DNA from: an uncultured Prevotella sp.
Lineage (GTDB): Bacteria > Bacteroidota > Bacteroidia > Bacteroidales > Bacteroidaceae
DNA length: 64,000 nucleotides
Assembly (NCBI GenBank): GCA_902798285.1
Contig: CADBVZ010000007.1
Coordinates: forward strand, 1 to 64,000
Direction: 5' to 3'
Shown here: one piece after another, positions 26,109-34,067 of the stretch
How the letters are laid out: every line of letters begins with the position of its first letter
Position numbering within the stretch: position 1 is the stretch's first letter
Notes under the pieces: model-generated
Told to the model about the DNA's origin: nothing
The model's input: the letters and a program-made list of their open reading frames with translations, nothing else
Databases searched by the model: none
Position numbers and translations under genes: made by a program

Positions 26109-27359
26109 ATGAAGAAGAGTATGATATGGGTAACCATCGCCCTGATGATACCAACGATGGTGGCGTGTTCAAATAATGACGAGACGTCCGATGAACCGTT
26201 GTCGAACGAGGACAATGAGCTAAAGTACATCTCTCTCACTCGTGCTGAACAGGAACTGGTGGGCGAAAACAATGCGTTCGCCTTCAATCTGTTTCGTAAG
26301 GTGGCTGAAGAGCCCAAGAGCGCCATCGTGTCGCCCATCAGCATTACCTATGCCCTGGGCATGCTCAACAACGGGGCTTCTGGCGAGACACAAGCAGAGA
26401 TTAATCGCGTGCTAGGCTTCGGAAATGCTGGCGCAGACGGGATCAATGCTTTCTGTCAGAAGATGCTCACCGAGGCACCTACGCTGGATAAACTGACGAA
26501 GGTGATGATAGCCAACACCGTTTATATGAACAAAGGCTACCAGTTGAAGGCTGATTTCATCAGCAAAGCTAAGAGCTACTACGATGCTGAACCTGAGACA
26601 CGCGACTTTGGCGATGGAAAGACTCGCGATGTCATCAATAAGTGGGGTAGCGACCATACAGAGAAGATGATCGAGGAGGTGCTGACGGAAGACGACTTCG
26701 ACCCCTCGGCCGTCAGTTATCTGCTGAATGCCATCTACTTCAAGGGTGCCTGGGCAGAGAAGTTCGATAAGAGCAACACGAAGGAGGAATCCTTCAAGGG
26801 CTATAGCGTGGAGAAGAAGGTTCCCATGATGCATCAGGAGCACGAGTTCAACTATACGGAGACGGATGATTGTCAGGCTCTCTGTCTGCCCTATGGTAAT
26901 AATGCCTATCGCATGACCATCCTTCTGCCTAAGGAGGGCAAAACCATCAACGATTTGCTGAAGACATTGACCACCAGCACTTGGCAGAGATACCAACAGA
27001 TGGGCAATGCCATAGTGGATGTGAAACTGCCCCGCTTTGAATCACAGTCGGATCTCGGACTGATTGGGATTATGTCAGAATTGGGTATGCCAAGGGCTTT
27101 TGATCCCTATCTGGCTGAGTTCCCCAACTTCTGTAATGTGCCAACCTATATCGGTTTGATGAAACAGGTGGCCAAAATCAAACTCAACGAAGAGGGCACA
27201 GAGGCTGCTGCCATCACTGTGATAGGTCTGAAAAACGAATCCATGACGCCTTCGGAGCCCCAGCATGTGAAGTTCTTCGCCACCCGTCCGTTCCTCTATG
27301 TCATCAGCGAGCAATCCACAGGCGCCATCTTCTTCATCGGCCAGTTCATGGGCGATTAG
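26109..27359 (+). CDS. Serpin-family protease inhibitor, lipoprotein
   Basis: 416 residues. A lipobox (PTMVACSNND, Cys about residue 20) indicates an outer-membrane lipoprotein. The serpin fold is visible from NNAFAFNLFRKVAE through SPISITYALGMLNNGASGET, AVSYLLNAIYFKGAWAEKFD and DDCQALCLPYGNN to a C-terminal RPFLYVISEQSTGAIFFIG. The reactive-loop hinge reads NEEGTEAAAITV, the small-residue hinge typical of inhibitory serpins. It would trap serine or cysteine proteases from host, diet or competitors. It lies alone between GH3 and GH43 genes. The start was chosen for the lipoprotein signal. Confidence 0.92.
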   Translation: MKKSMIWVTIALMIPTMVACSNNDETSDEPLSNEDNELKYISLTRAEQELVGENNAFAFNLFRKVAEEPKSAIVSPISITYALGMLNNGASGETQAEINRVLGFGNAGADGINAFCQKMLTEAPTLDKLTKVMIANTVYMNKGYQLKADFISKAKSYYDAEPETRDFGDGKTRDVINKWGSDHTEKMIEEVLTEDDFDPSAVSYLLNAIYFKGAWAEKFDKSNTKEESFKGYSVEKKVPMMHQEHEFNYTETDDCQALCLPYGNNAYRMTILLPKEGKTINDLLKTLTTSTWQRYQQMGNAIVDVKLPRFESQSDLGLIGIMSELGMPRAFDPYLAEFPNFCNVPTYIGLMKQVAKIKLNEEGTEAAAITVIGLKNESMTPSEPQHVKFFATRPFLYVISEQSTGAIFFIGQFMGD

Positions 27360-27408
27360 TATCGTCCCAATGATCTGGCATCTGTAGTGATGAGGATTCG
27401 ACCCGTGA

Positions 27409-29139
27409 TTATTTAATCATGAACTTTTTCCCTTGACGGATGTAGATGCCACGACTGAGAGGAGCGTTGACACGACGGCCTTGGAGATCGTAAATGGCAT
27501 CTTCGTCGGTTTGCTTGTGGAATTTAACACTCTCAATACCTGTAACTGGATCGGTGCAATAGCCCCAGATGGTAACACCATTGCGGTTAACGGCAGTAAA
27601 GGCCATCACACGATCGGTGGTGGGTTCGAGGGTCTGGTAAACCATCACGCCCTCATAGGCATAACTCGACGATTCAAGTTTGATGGAAATATAGCTGGTT
27701 CCCTCAGTGATGCTCCAAGTGCCCGTGGTAGAACCAGTAATAGTGCCATCGGCATTGACTTCGATACTGACAGGTTTGGCAAGCTCTTTCTTACTATGGT
27801 CGAGATTGAAATCGTGGATGAGCAACTTATAAGAGCCGGGAATCTGCGAAGTAGGAACCTGCTGTGTTGAGGTAATATCAGCACTCTTCACCTGGTCGCC
27901 AGTATATTCGAAGGGAGCAGCCACGAGCCAGCCATCCTTGTTCTGGAACACTTGATGGACGCGTACCTCATGGGCCTCGTCGCGGTTCTGAAAACGGGTA
28001 TGATAAACTAGATAAGTGCGCCCGTCCTCAGCGGCAATGATAGAGTTGTGGCCTTGCGAGCGCTCACTCCAGTTGCCCACAACCTGATTGCCCCAGTCGC
28101 TATAGGCTCCAAAGATGTTCACACCACGCTTATCGTTGGAGGATGACCCGTAGTTCAACTTATAGCTTTGGAAGATGGCATTTGTATTGCGCACGTCTAC
28201 ATAAGGTCCATCGGGCTTCTCAGAACGGAAAACACGCATCTGATAGCCACCAGCCGCCTCCAAGCCACCATAGGTGACGAAGAGAAAATACCAACCACCA
28301 ATATACTCTATATAAGAAGCCTCACCCGAGACATAGTAGCCACCTGCAATCTTCTTGCCAAAATAAGGATCGATGGTAATACCATTGCCCGAGCCCGTGA
28401 GCTCGTAGTTAACATCGTAGTCGCGCAGGCCAGTATTCTCATCGAGTTCGAGCATCCAGATGCCTCCGCTCCACGAGCCATAAGACATCCAAAGCTTACC
28501 CTCCTCGTCGTAGAACACGCAAGGGTCGATGTTGTTAGGCCATCGCTCACCCCAGTTGCCACTACCACTGGTCGCCATCTTATAGCGCTCGGGCAGTGAG
28601 CCCTGAGCGCCCAGCACCACTTCGAGATCGGTATCCTTATAGGAAGTGCCGTCATGGAAGCCACTGATAACCACAGGTGCCTGATAGGTATAAGGTCCCT
28701 CTATGTTATCAGCCGTCAATAGCACGATGCTAGAATACCATTTATCGCCATTCACACTCATATACATGCACCACTTTTTCATGGCTTTGTTGTAGATAAC
28801 ATCAGGTGCCCAAAGATTTCCTGAGATATCATAGCTGGTGCTTCCACGTTTCGACCACGACTCGGCATTGAATGCAAAATCATACTCCACCCCACCCTTC
28901 TTTACTTTTTTGACAGCAGGCGAAGAGAAGGCTGTGGTGCTGACGACAGGATTGACTGTCGACCAACTCATCAAATCGGTAGTCTTGGCTACAGCTCGAT
29001 GAGAACCGAAAATATAATAGGTACTAGAGGTGGGCTCCCACACGATACTAGGATCATGAACGCTCACGCGCTTGAGTTCATAGGCTGAAGCACTCGCTGT
29101 GATAAGTGCTGCTATCAGGAAGAATAGGGTTCTTTTCAT
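27409..29139 (-). CDS. GH43 arabinanase-type enzyme with C-terminal sorting-like tail
   Basis: 576 residues from ATG 29139, the start that gives a signal peptide (MKRTLFFLIAALITASASAY) behind a promoter at 29173-29180. The GH43 propeller carries VHDPSIVWEP (base Asp), LWAPDVIYN, NIDPCVF, EASYIEYIGGWYFLFVTYGG (acid Glu) and QGHNSIIAAEDGRTYLVYHT, the last resembling extracellular arabinanases of the Abn2 type. After a beta-rich domain the protein ends IYDLQGRRVNAPLSRGIYIR plus QGKKFMIK, like the type IX secretion sorting tails of Prevotella. Expected role: cutting alpha-1,5-arabinan outside the cell or at its surface. Confidence 0.88.
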   Translation of the reverse strand: MKRTLFFLIAALITASASAYELKRVSVHDPSIVWEPTSSTYYIFGSHRAVAKTTDLMSWSTVNPVVSTTAFSSPAVKKVKKGGVEYDFAFNAESWSKRGSTSYDISGNLWAPDVIYNKAMKKWCMYMSVNGDKWYSSIVLLTADNIEGPYTYQAPVVISGFHDGTSYKDTDLEVVLGAQGSLPERYKMATSGSGNWGERWPNNIDPCVFYDEEGKLWMSYGSWSGGIWMLELDENTGLRDYDVNYELTGSGNGITIDPYFGKKIAGGYYVSGEASYIEYIGGWYFLFVTYGGLEAAGGYQMRVFRSEKPDGPYVDVRNTNAIFQSYKLNYGSSSNDKRGVNIFGAYSDWGNQVVGNWSERSQGHNSIIAAEDGRTYLVYHTRFQNRDEAHEVRVHQVFQNKDGWLVAAPFEYTGDQVKSADITSTQQVPTSQIPGSYKLLIHDFNLDHSKKELAKPVSIEVNADGTITGSTTGTWSITEGTSYISIKLESSSYAYEGVMVYQTLEPTTDRVMAFTAVNRNGVTIWGYCTDPVTGIESVKFHKQTDEDAIYDLQGRRVNAPLSRGIYIRQGKKFMIK

Positions 29140-29172
29140 TGCGTAGTTTGTTCTATAAGATGTCTTTGGGTG

Positions 29173-29180
29173 CAAATATA
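29173..29180 (-). promoter_or_regulatory. Internal promoter before the last GH43 gene
   Basis: On the minus strand TATATTTG followed by CACCC lies in the 53-base gap between the two GH43 genes. The leader ends ACAAACTACGCA before ATG. This downstream gene can therefore be expressed independently of the SusCD operon. Confidence 0.55.
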
Positions 29181-29192
29181 CAATTATTTTTC

Positions 29193-30248
29193 TTATTCTA
29201 CAAGTTTTGGCCACTCATCTTTTGTCCAGTTGATGGGACGCTGAATGAGTACAGAAGCACCATTAAGGGGTACACTATAACCATGACAGATAAAGATGTC
29301 CTCGCCATTGAAAGTATAAGCAGCACAATGACCGGCTGCTTCGAAAGCCTTTTTATCGCCCTCAATAAAGATCATACCACCACCATCGCGCATGTCGCAT
29401 CCTTCTGGATCGAGATAAGGTCCCTCAACACTACGGCTACGACCTACAGCCACTCGATAGTTGCTCTTAGAGCCTTGACAACAATAGTCCCAAGAAACGA
29501 AAAGATAATACCAGCCTGCATGTTTGAAGATAAACGGAGCTTCGATCGCATTCGGTCCAGCGAAGTCGGACGTGGGATTCTTGGGGGGATTGGGATTCAC
29601 CGAGAGTGTTTTCTTACCATCGGGATCACCAAGGTTATAACGTCGTGCAATGGTTCGTGGCTTCTCTCCAACAACCACATGCATAGTGGTGTCGAGGCGA
29701 ATAAGTTGGATGCCATCCCAGAAGGAACCCCATACGAGCCAAGGTTGGTCGTTGTCGTCGATCACAAAATTAGGATCGATGGCATTCCAGTTGTCGCGCC
29801 CTTCGCGGGAGGTGACGATGCAGCCCTCATCATTCCATATAGTAGAGGTTGAAAGGTGAGAGGTAGAGAGCAGACCGATGGTTGAACCGTTGCGCCCAAA
29901 AGTAGAACAGCTATAGGCGAGCCACCAGCGACCATGCCACTTAATGACATCGGGTGCCCAGACGTGATGTGTGAAGCCAGGAACGGAGTCGTGGGTCCAC
30001 TGAGGAATAACACTCATGACGGGCTGAGGGAGTACCTTCCAGTTAGTCCGATCAGTAGAGGTCATGTGTTGAATGCCCATGCCCGTGGCAAAGATGTGCC
30101 AGGTGCTGTCTTCAAAAGCCATCACTGGATCGTGAACCATTGGCGTATCGGTAATAAACGGCTCTGCTGGAAAATGACGACGCTGGGCTGTGGCTGAAAC
30201 AGACACAATAAAGGCCAACAGCGACCACAAAAATGTTTTCGCTTTCAT
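29193..30248 (-). CDS. GH43 endo-1,5-alpha-arabinanase
   Basis: 351 residues with a signal peptide (ending SATAQ). Catalytic motifs of GH43: MVHDPVMAFEDSTWHIF (base), WNAIDPNFVIDDNDQPWLVW (pKa-modulating Asp) and NAIEAPFIFKHAGWYYLFVS (acid Glu). The following CCQGSKSNYRVAVGRSRSVE and GPYLDPEGCDMRDGGG are the signature of endo-arabinanases. It would cut the alpha-1,5-arabinan backbone of pectin side chains, in the periplasm or at the surface. It follows the surface lipoprotein gene across a hairpin. Confidence 0.92.
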   Translation of the reverse strand: MKAKTFLWSLLAFIVSVSATAQRRHFPAEPFITDTPMVHDPVMAFEDSTWHIFATGMGIQHMTSTDRTNWKVLPQPVMSVIPQWTHDSVPGFTHHVWAPDVIKWHGRWWLAYSCSTFGRNGSTIGLLSTSHLSTSTIWNDEGCIVTSREGRDNWNAIDPNFVIDDNDQPWLVWGSFWDGIQLIRLDTTMHVVVGEKPRTIARRYNLGDPDGKKTLSVNPNPPKNPTSDFAGPNAIEAPFIFKHAGWYYLFVSWDYCCQGSKSNYRVAVGRSRSVEGPYLDPEGCDMRDGGGMIFIEGDKKAFEAAGHCAAYTFNGEDIFICHGYSVPLNGASVLIQRPINWTKDEWPKLVE

Positions 30249-30268
30249 TGAATAAGTTTTTAAAGCGA

Positions 30269-30300
30269 AAGGGGACGGGCTTCGAACAGTCCGCCCCCTT
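30269..30300 (-). terminator. Hairpin between the lipoprotein and GH43 genes
   Basis: On the minus strand AAGGGGGCGG pairs with CCGTCCCCTT, ten pairs with one G-T wobble, and is followed by TTCGCTTT. The GC-rich stem after the SGBP-like gene could be a partial terminator that lowers expression of the GH43 genes relative to SusCD and the lipoprotein, or a stabilising 3' end. Confidence 0.6.
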
Positions 30301-30344
30301 CTCAGATTACTTACTAATTAATTAACTATAGTAAAAACGTAGTT

Positions 30345-31235
30345 TTACTCAAAGATAAGATGGCTGCCATCGACCGTTAAGCGGAAGAAAAGATCCTCGC
30401 CGTCAACGGGGCTGATGCCGATATAGTCCTGTTTATAGGTCTTACCGTCGTTGCCAATCATGATACACTTCACATCGGCCGAGCTACCATTATTGGTGAC
30501 TGATACGTAGCACATAGCCTCGTCCATAGCCTTGAGCCATGCAGCCCAGTCGCTCTGGCCACCACTCGGTTTGCAAGCGCCGTAGCTGTCGCCCCAACCA
30601 TAGTTGTCGGCACGTACCACAGCATACTCGGTATTGTCTTCACGGGTGAGTACCACCACGAAGTTATTCCAGTTGTTCTGCAGGTTGGTGAAGTTCTTGA
30701 TGCGGGTGGTCACGCTCTGACCCAGAGGCACACGAAGCATCTGTGAATGAGCTCCCCAGAATGCCGTAGAATTATCCTCGGCACCAATCACGTCGTCGAA
30801 CTCGATGTGACTACCATCGACTGTGAGGTTGAAGTAGCAGTTGTTTGGATCGACGTTGTTGATGCCAGTATAGTTCTGGATATAGGTATTACCATCGTTG
30901 CCAATCATGACACACTGGATATCGGCAGTGCCGTCGCCATTATTCGTCACGGCCACAGTCACCTTAGCTCCGTCCATAGCCTTGAGCCATGCCCCCCAGT
31001 CGCTCTGACCGCCACTCGGTGTGCAGGCAGCATAGCCGTCGCCCCAGCCATAGTTGTCGGCACGTACCACGGCGTACTCCTTGCTACCATCCGAAGAGCA
31101 CAGAACCACAACGAAGTTGTTCCAGTTATTCTGACCATTTGTATAGTTGGTGAAGCTAGTGACAAACGACTCTTTCGGTCCAACTTTGAAGTTCTCAGAG
31201 TGAGCACCCCAGAACGCTGTAGAATTATCAGTGTT
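30345..31235 (-). repeat. Recent tandem duplication within the lipoprotein gene
   Basis: Two units of about 440 bases, roughly 30798-31235 and 30345-30779, encode the last two modules. Long stretches are almost identical in DNA, for example the segments around 30530-30620 and 30987-31077 coding for PSGGQSDW and the preceding YGWGD region. The identity at third codon positions points to a recent duplication or gene conversion. Confidence 0.75.
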
Positions 31236-32261
31236 ACCAATGCTGGTATAGAGTTTGTCAACCACGTCGAAAGAGGCCATAGCCATCACAGACTTACTGA
31301 TAACCTCGCCCTTATACGACTTGTTATAGGCAGCCATGAGTGTCTTAGTGCCGAGACTGTTCATATCGGGAACAGCCTGGAATGAGAGTTCGCTGGCAGG
31401 AACATCCTTTGTGACACCCTGCTCGAACTGGATAGTAGCTGTCACGTTGGCAAACGCCTCAGCAAGTTCAGTACCTAACTTAACTTTCTTGGGCACACCG
31501 TTAAGCGTCATCGACAGTGGCAGTTTGTCCTCCTTAGAGGTGTAGCCTCCGATAGGCTCGATGGTAGAGCCAAGGAAATCGATGTAAGAACCCTCGGGTA
31601 CGAGGAAGCAACGAATAGGACTATTGCTGCCATCACCATTAAGAGCTGCCAAAGGAGATGACTGGTTGTAGGTTTTCGTCACCTTACCATTGGTCATCGT
31701 CACAATCATACCACCCTGAGTACGATCGACGGTGAGTGTTACCTTGCCGCCGAGATTGCCTACACCAGGATCAGTATCGGTTTCGAAAGTGAGAGTACTC
31801 GAAGCCAGGCTGCGGTCAATATAGTCACCCCACTCAGAGTTACCACTAGGCTGATAGTCATATCGGATAGCTCCATACTCCTTGTAATTGCCAGCACCAC
31901 GATCCTCATCGTTGGTAATGATCAGTGCAAAGTTCTTATACGTGTTAGAGGCATTGGGATTGATGTTCAGGTTGAACTGGGTAATCCACTTCTCACCATC
32001 AGGAACCTGATAATACTTTGAGAATACTGCCCACCAGCCAGTGGTGAAGTCGGTAGCGCCAACGGTATATACATCCTCATGCATACCTTCGATTTCCTCC
32101 TCACCCTTGCCCTTATTGGCTTCATTAATGGAGTCAACCTTGGCGGAGATCCAGTCGGGAGCGTCAACACTATAGAGGTCGCCGCCCTCACAGCTCGTCA
32201 GAGCCAGCAGACCTAATGCTACCGAACAAAAGACGGATGCTATTTTATTGAGATATTTCAT
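30345..32261 (-). CDS. Surface glycan-binding-type lipoprotein with repeated domains
   Basis: 638 residues with a lipobox (LLALTSCEGG). Three versions of one beta-rich module are visible: a divergent one about residues 68-230 (TTGWWAVFSKYYQVPDGEKW), then two very similar ones about 343-487 and 494-638, both starting DNSTAFWGAHS and containing NNWNNFVVVL, YAVVRADNYGWGD, PSGGQSDW and LTVDGSH. An Ig-like bacterial domain lies between. Position third after SusC and SusD is the usual place for SusE/F-like or SGBP proteins, so a carbohydrate-binding role at the cell surface is inferred. Many exposed Trp and Asn residues fit that. Confidence 0.8.
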   Translation of the reverse strand: MKYLNKIASVFCSVALGLLALTSCEGGDLYSVDAPDWISAKVDSINEANKGKGEEEIEGMHEDVYTVGATDFTTGWWAVFSKYYQVPDGEKWITQFNLNINPNASNTYKNFALIITNDEDRGAGNYKEYGAIRYDYQPSGNSEWGDYIDRSLASSTLTFETDTDPGVGNLGGKVTLTVDRTQGGMIVTMTNGKVTKTYNQSSPLAALNGDGSNSPIRCFLVPEGSYIDFLGSTIEPIGGYTSKEDKLPLSMTLNGVPKKVKLGTELAEAFANVTATIQFEQGVTKDVPASELSFQAVPDMNSLGTKTLMAAYNKSYKGEVISKSVMAMASFDVVDKLYTSIGNTDNSTAFWGAHSENFKVGPKESFVTSFTNYTNGQNNWNNFVVVLCSSDGSKEYAVVRADNYGWGDGYAACTPSGGQSDWGAWLKAMDGAKVTVAVTNNGDGTADIQCVMIGNDGNTYIQNYTGINNVDPNNCYFNLTVDGSHIEFDDVIGAEDNSTAFWGAHSQMLRVPLGQSVTTRIKNFTNLQNNWNNFVVVLTREDNTEYAVVRADNYGWGDSYGACKPSGGQSDWAAWLKAMDEAMCYVSVTNNGSSADVKCIMIGNDGKTYKQDYIGISPVDGEDLFFRLTVDGSHLIFE

Positions 32262-32297
32262 AACCTTATTCTTTTTTACAATTATACTTTTTTACCT

Positions 32298-34055
32298 TTA
32301 CTTGCTGAGATCGACCACGGGATGTACCGTCCACCCCTTACTGGTGAAGTAGCTGGTGTTGTCAATATCGAGGTTGGCAGAGTTACCCACAAGGTTGGGG
32401 TTGTCGTTCAGCGTTCCCTGATAGATGGGGAAGAACTCGTGACCGGGCTTCCAGGAGTCGTAAGAACTCTTCAACTCGGGATCGATACCCACCTGAGCGT
32501 AGCTGACGGGCTCCTTGACACGGGTACGATCTGCAGAACGACGGAAGGTGCCGTGCTCCTTGAGCTGCTGTACACGATCAGCGCTGTAGAAGAATCCCCA
32601 ACGGAGCAGGTCGAAGCCACGACCGAACTCGCAGCCGAACTCCTTCGGGCGCTCTACACTGGCAATCTGTTCGAAGAGCTTGTCCTTGCTGCCGAAATCA
32701 GAAAGTTTCAAACTGGGGAGCTGAGCACGGTTACGTACCTGATTGATCCAGTCGATAGCCTGTTGTGTAGGACCGTTTACCTCGTTCTCACATTCGGCGG
32801 CACGGAGCAGCACATCGCTGTAGCGCATCATACGGAGGTTGATACCGCAGTGGAGACCTGTCACCACTTTGTCGTAAATGCCTGTTCGGAAGTTGGTGTT
32901 CTTGGCCACAGGCAGACCACCATTGTTGTTATTGGTCACCATAGGCGCATCGTCCGTCATATCGAGGGTGTAGCATTTGTTACCATACTCAAAGCCTTCC
33001 CAGTCCTGCTCATAGGTACCGATGGTCCAATAGAGACGTGGATCAAGCTTACCGCTGGTAGTCTTTTCGGCCTTGAAGAGCTGATAGAGCCAAGGTGAGG
33101 CAGAGAGGTCGGCCCATCCACCGCAGTCACCGGGGCCGAAGTTACTCTCGATGGCATGACCTTGAGTAGCATTAGGACTGGTGTTTACTGGTGTCCACTC
33201 ATCGTCAACGCCTTGAGAACCATAGTCGAGATACTGAACCTCAAAGAGACTTTCTGCATTGTTCTCATAGGCAGACCCCTCGCGGAAGTTGTCACCATAG
33301 TTCTTCATAAGTTCATACTTACCGTATGTTCCACCTATGATAGCCTTCAACACTGTAAGTGCCTCATCATACTTATGGCGCATCATCAGGGCACGGGCAT
33401 AATAGCCGGCTGCAGCACCACTGGTGGCACGACCCTTGGCCCACTCACCACCTGCATCGCGGGTGGGCAGCAATGTCATAGCCTCCTGGAAGTCCTTTTC
33501 CACCTGATCGAACACCTCATCGTAGGTACTGTTGGTGGCATAGAGACCATCGAGCGTAGAATAGGTATTATAATCGGTAATCAGAATGGGGTTCTGATAG
33601 TAACCTGCGAGGTTGTAATATGCCAGACCGCGGAGGAACAGCATCTGTCCCTTGATGCGCTTCATCTTTTCTGAGAGGACACTGTTGTCCTCACCGCAAC
33701 GGGTGATGGTGAAATTGGTCACGTTAATGGTATAGTACCAATCACGCCATGACCACTGACCGATTTCGTCGGTGACAGGGGCGTTGAGATCGTCGAACGG
33801 CATATACCAAACCTGAGAGGAGTTCCATACCTCGTCGCCACGGCACACGTCGAGCATAAAGCCTACACGAGCATAGGTTCCCTCCATACGTATATGGTTG
33901 TAGGCGGCAATCACATTCTCCTCCAAGTCGTCGGCAGTAAAGCCGTAGGTACCTGTTGTCTGCTGGTTGGGGTTCGTCAGTTCCAGTTGGTCGCTGCACG
34001 AAGTGAGTGTGCCAAGACCCAGCAAAAGAGCGAAGGAAATTTTATATAGTTTCAT
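32298..34055 (-). CDS. SusD-family outer-membrane glycan-binding lipoprotein
   Basis: 585 residues from ATG 34055, with a lipobox (LGTLTSCSDQ). The SusD/RagB pattern is clear: FTADDLEENVIAAYNHIRME, KRIKGQMLFLRGLAYYNLAG, DEVFDQVEKDFQEAMTLLP and a C-terminal NQVRNRAQLP segment. Another in-frame ATG at 34067 directly abuts the SusC stop codon; the later ATG gives the better signal peptide. It pairs with the preceding SusC and should bind arabinan-type oligosaccharides given the GH43 genes downstream; that ligand is inference. Confidence 0.92.
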   Translation of the reverse strand: MKLYKISFALLLGLGTLTSCSDQLELTNPNQQTTGTYGFTADDLEENVIAAYNHIRMEGTYARVGFMLDVCRGDEVWNSSQVWYMPFDDLNAPVTDEIGQWSWRDWYYTINVTNFTITRCGEDNSVLSEKMKRIKGQMLFLRGLAYYNLAGYYQNPILITDYNTYSTLDGLYATNSTYDEVFDQVEKDFQEAMTLLPTRDAGGEWAKGRATSGAAAGYYARALMMRHKYDEALTVLKAIIGGTYGKYELMKNYGDNFREGSAYENNAESLFEVQYLDYGSQGVDDEWTPVNTSPNATQGHAIESNFGPGDCGGWADLSASPWLYQLFKAEKTTSGKLDPRLYWTIGTYEQDWEGFEYGNKCYTLDMTDDAPMVTNNNNGGLPVAKNTNFRTGIYDKVVTGLHCGINLRMMRYSDVLLRAAECENEVNGPTQQAIDWINQVRNRAQLPSLKLSDFGSKDKLFEQIASVERPKEFGCEFGRGFDLLRWGFFYSADRVQQLKEHGTFRRSADRTRVKEPVSYAQVGIDPELKSSYDSWKPGHEFFPIYQGTLNDNPNLVGNSANLDIDNTSYFTSKGWTVHPVVDLSK

Positions 34056-34067
34056 ATTGAATATCAT

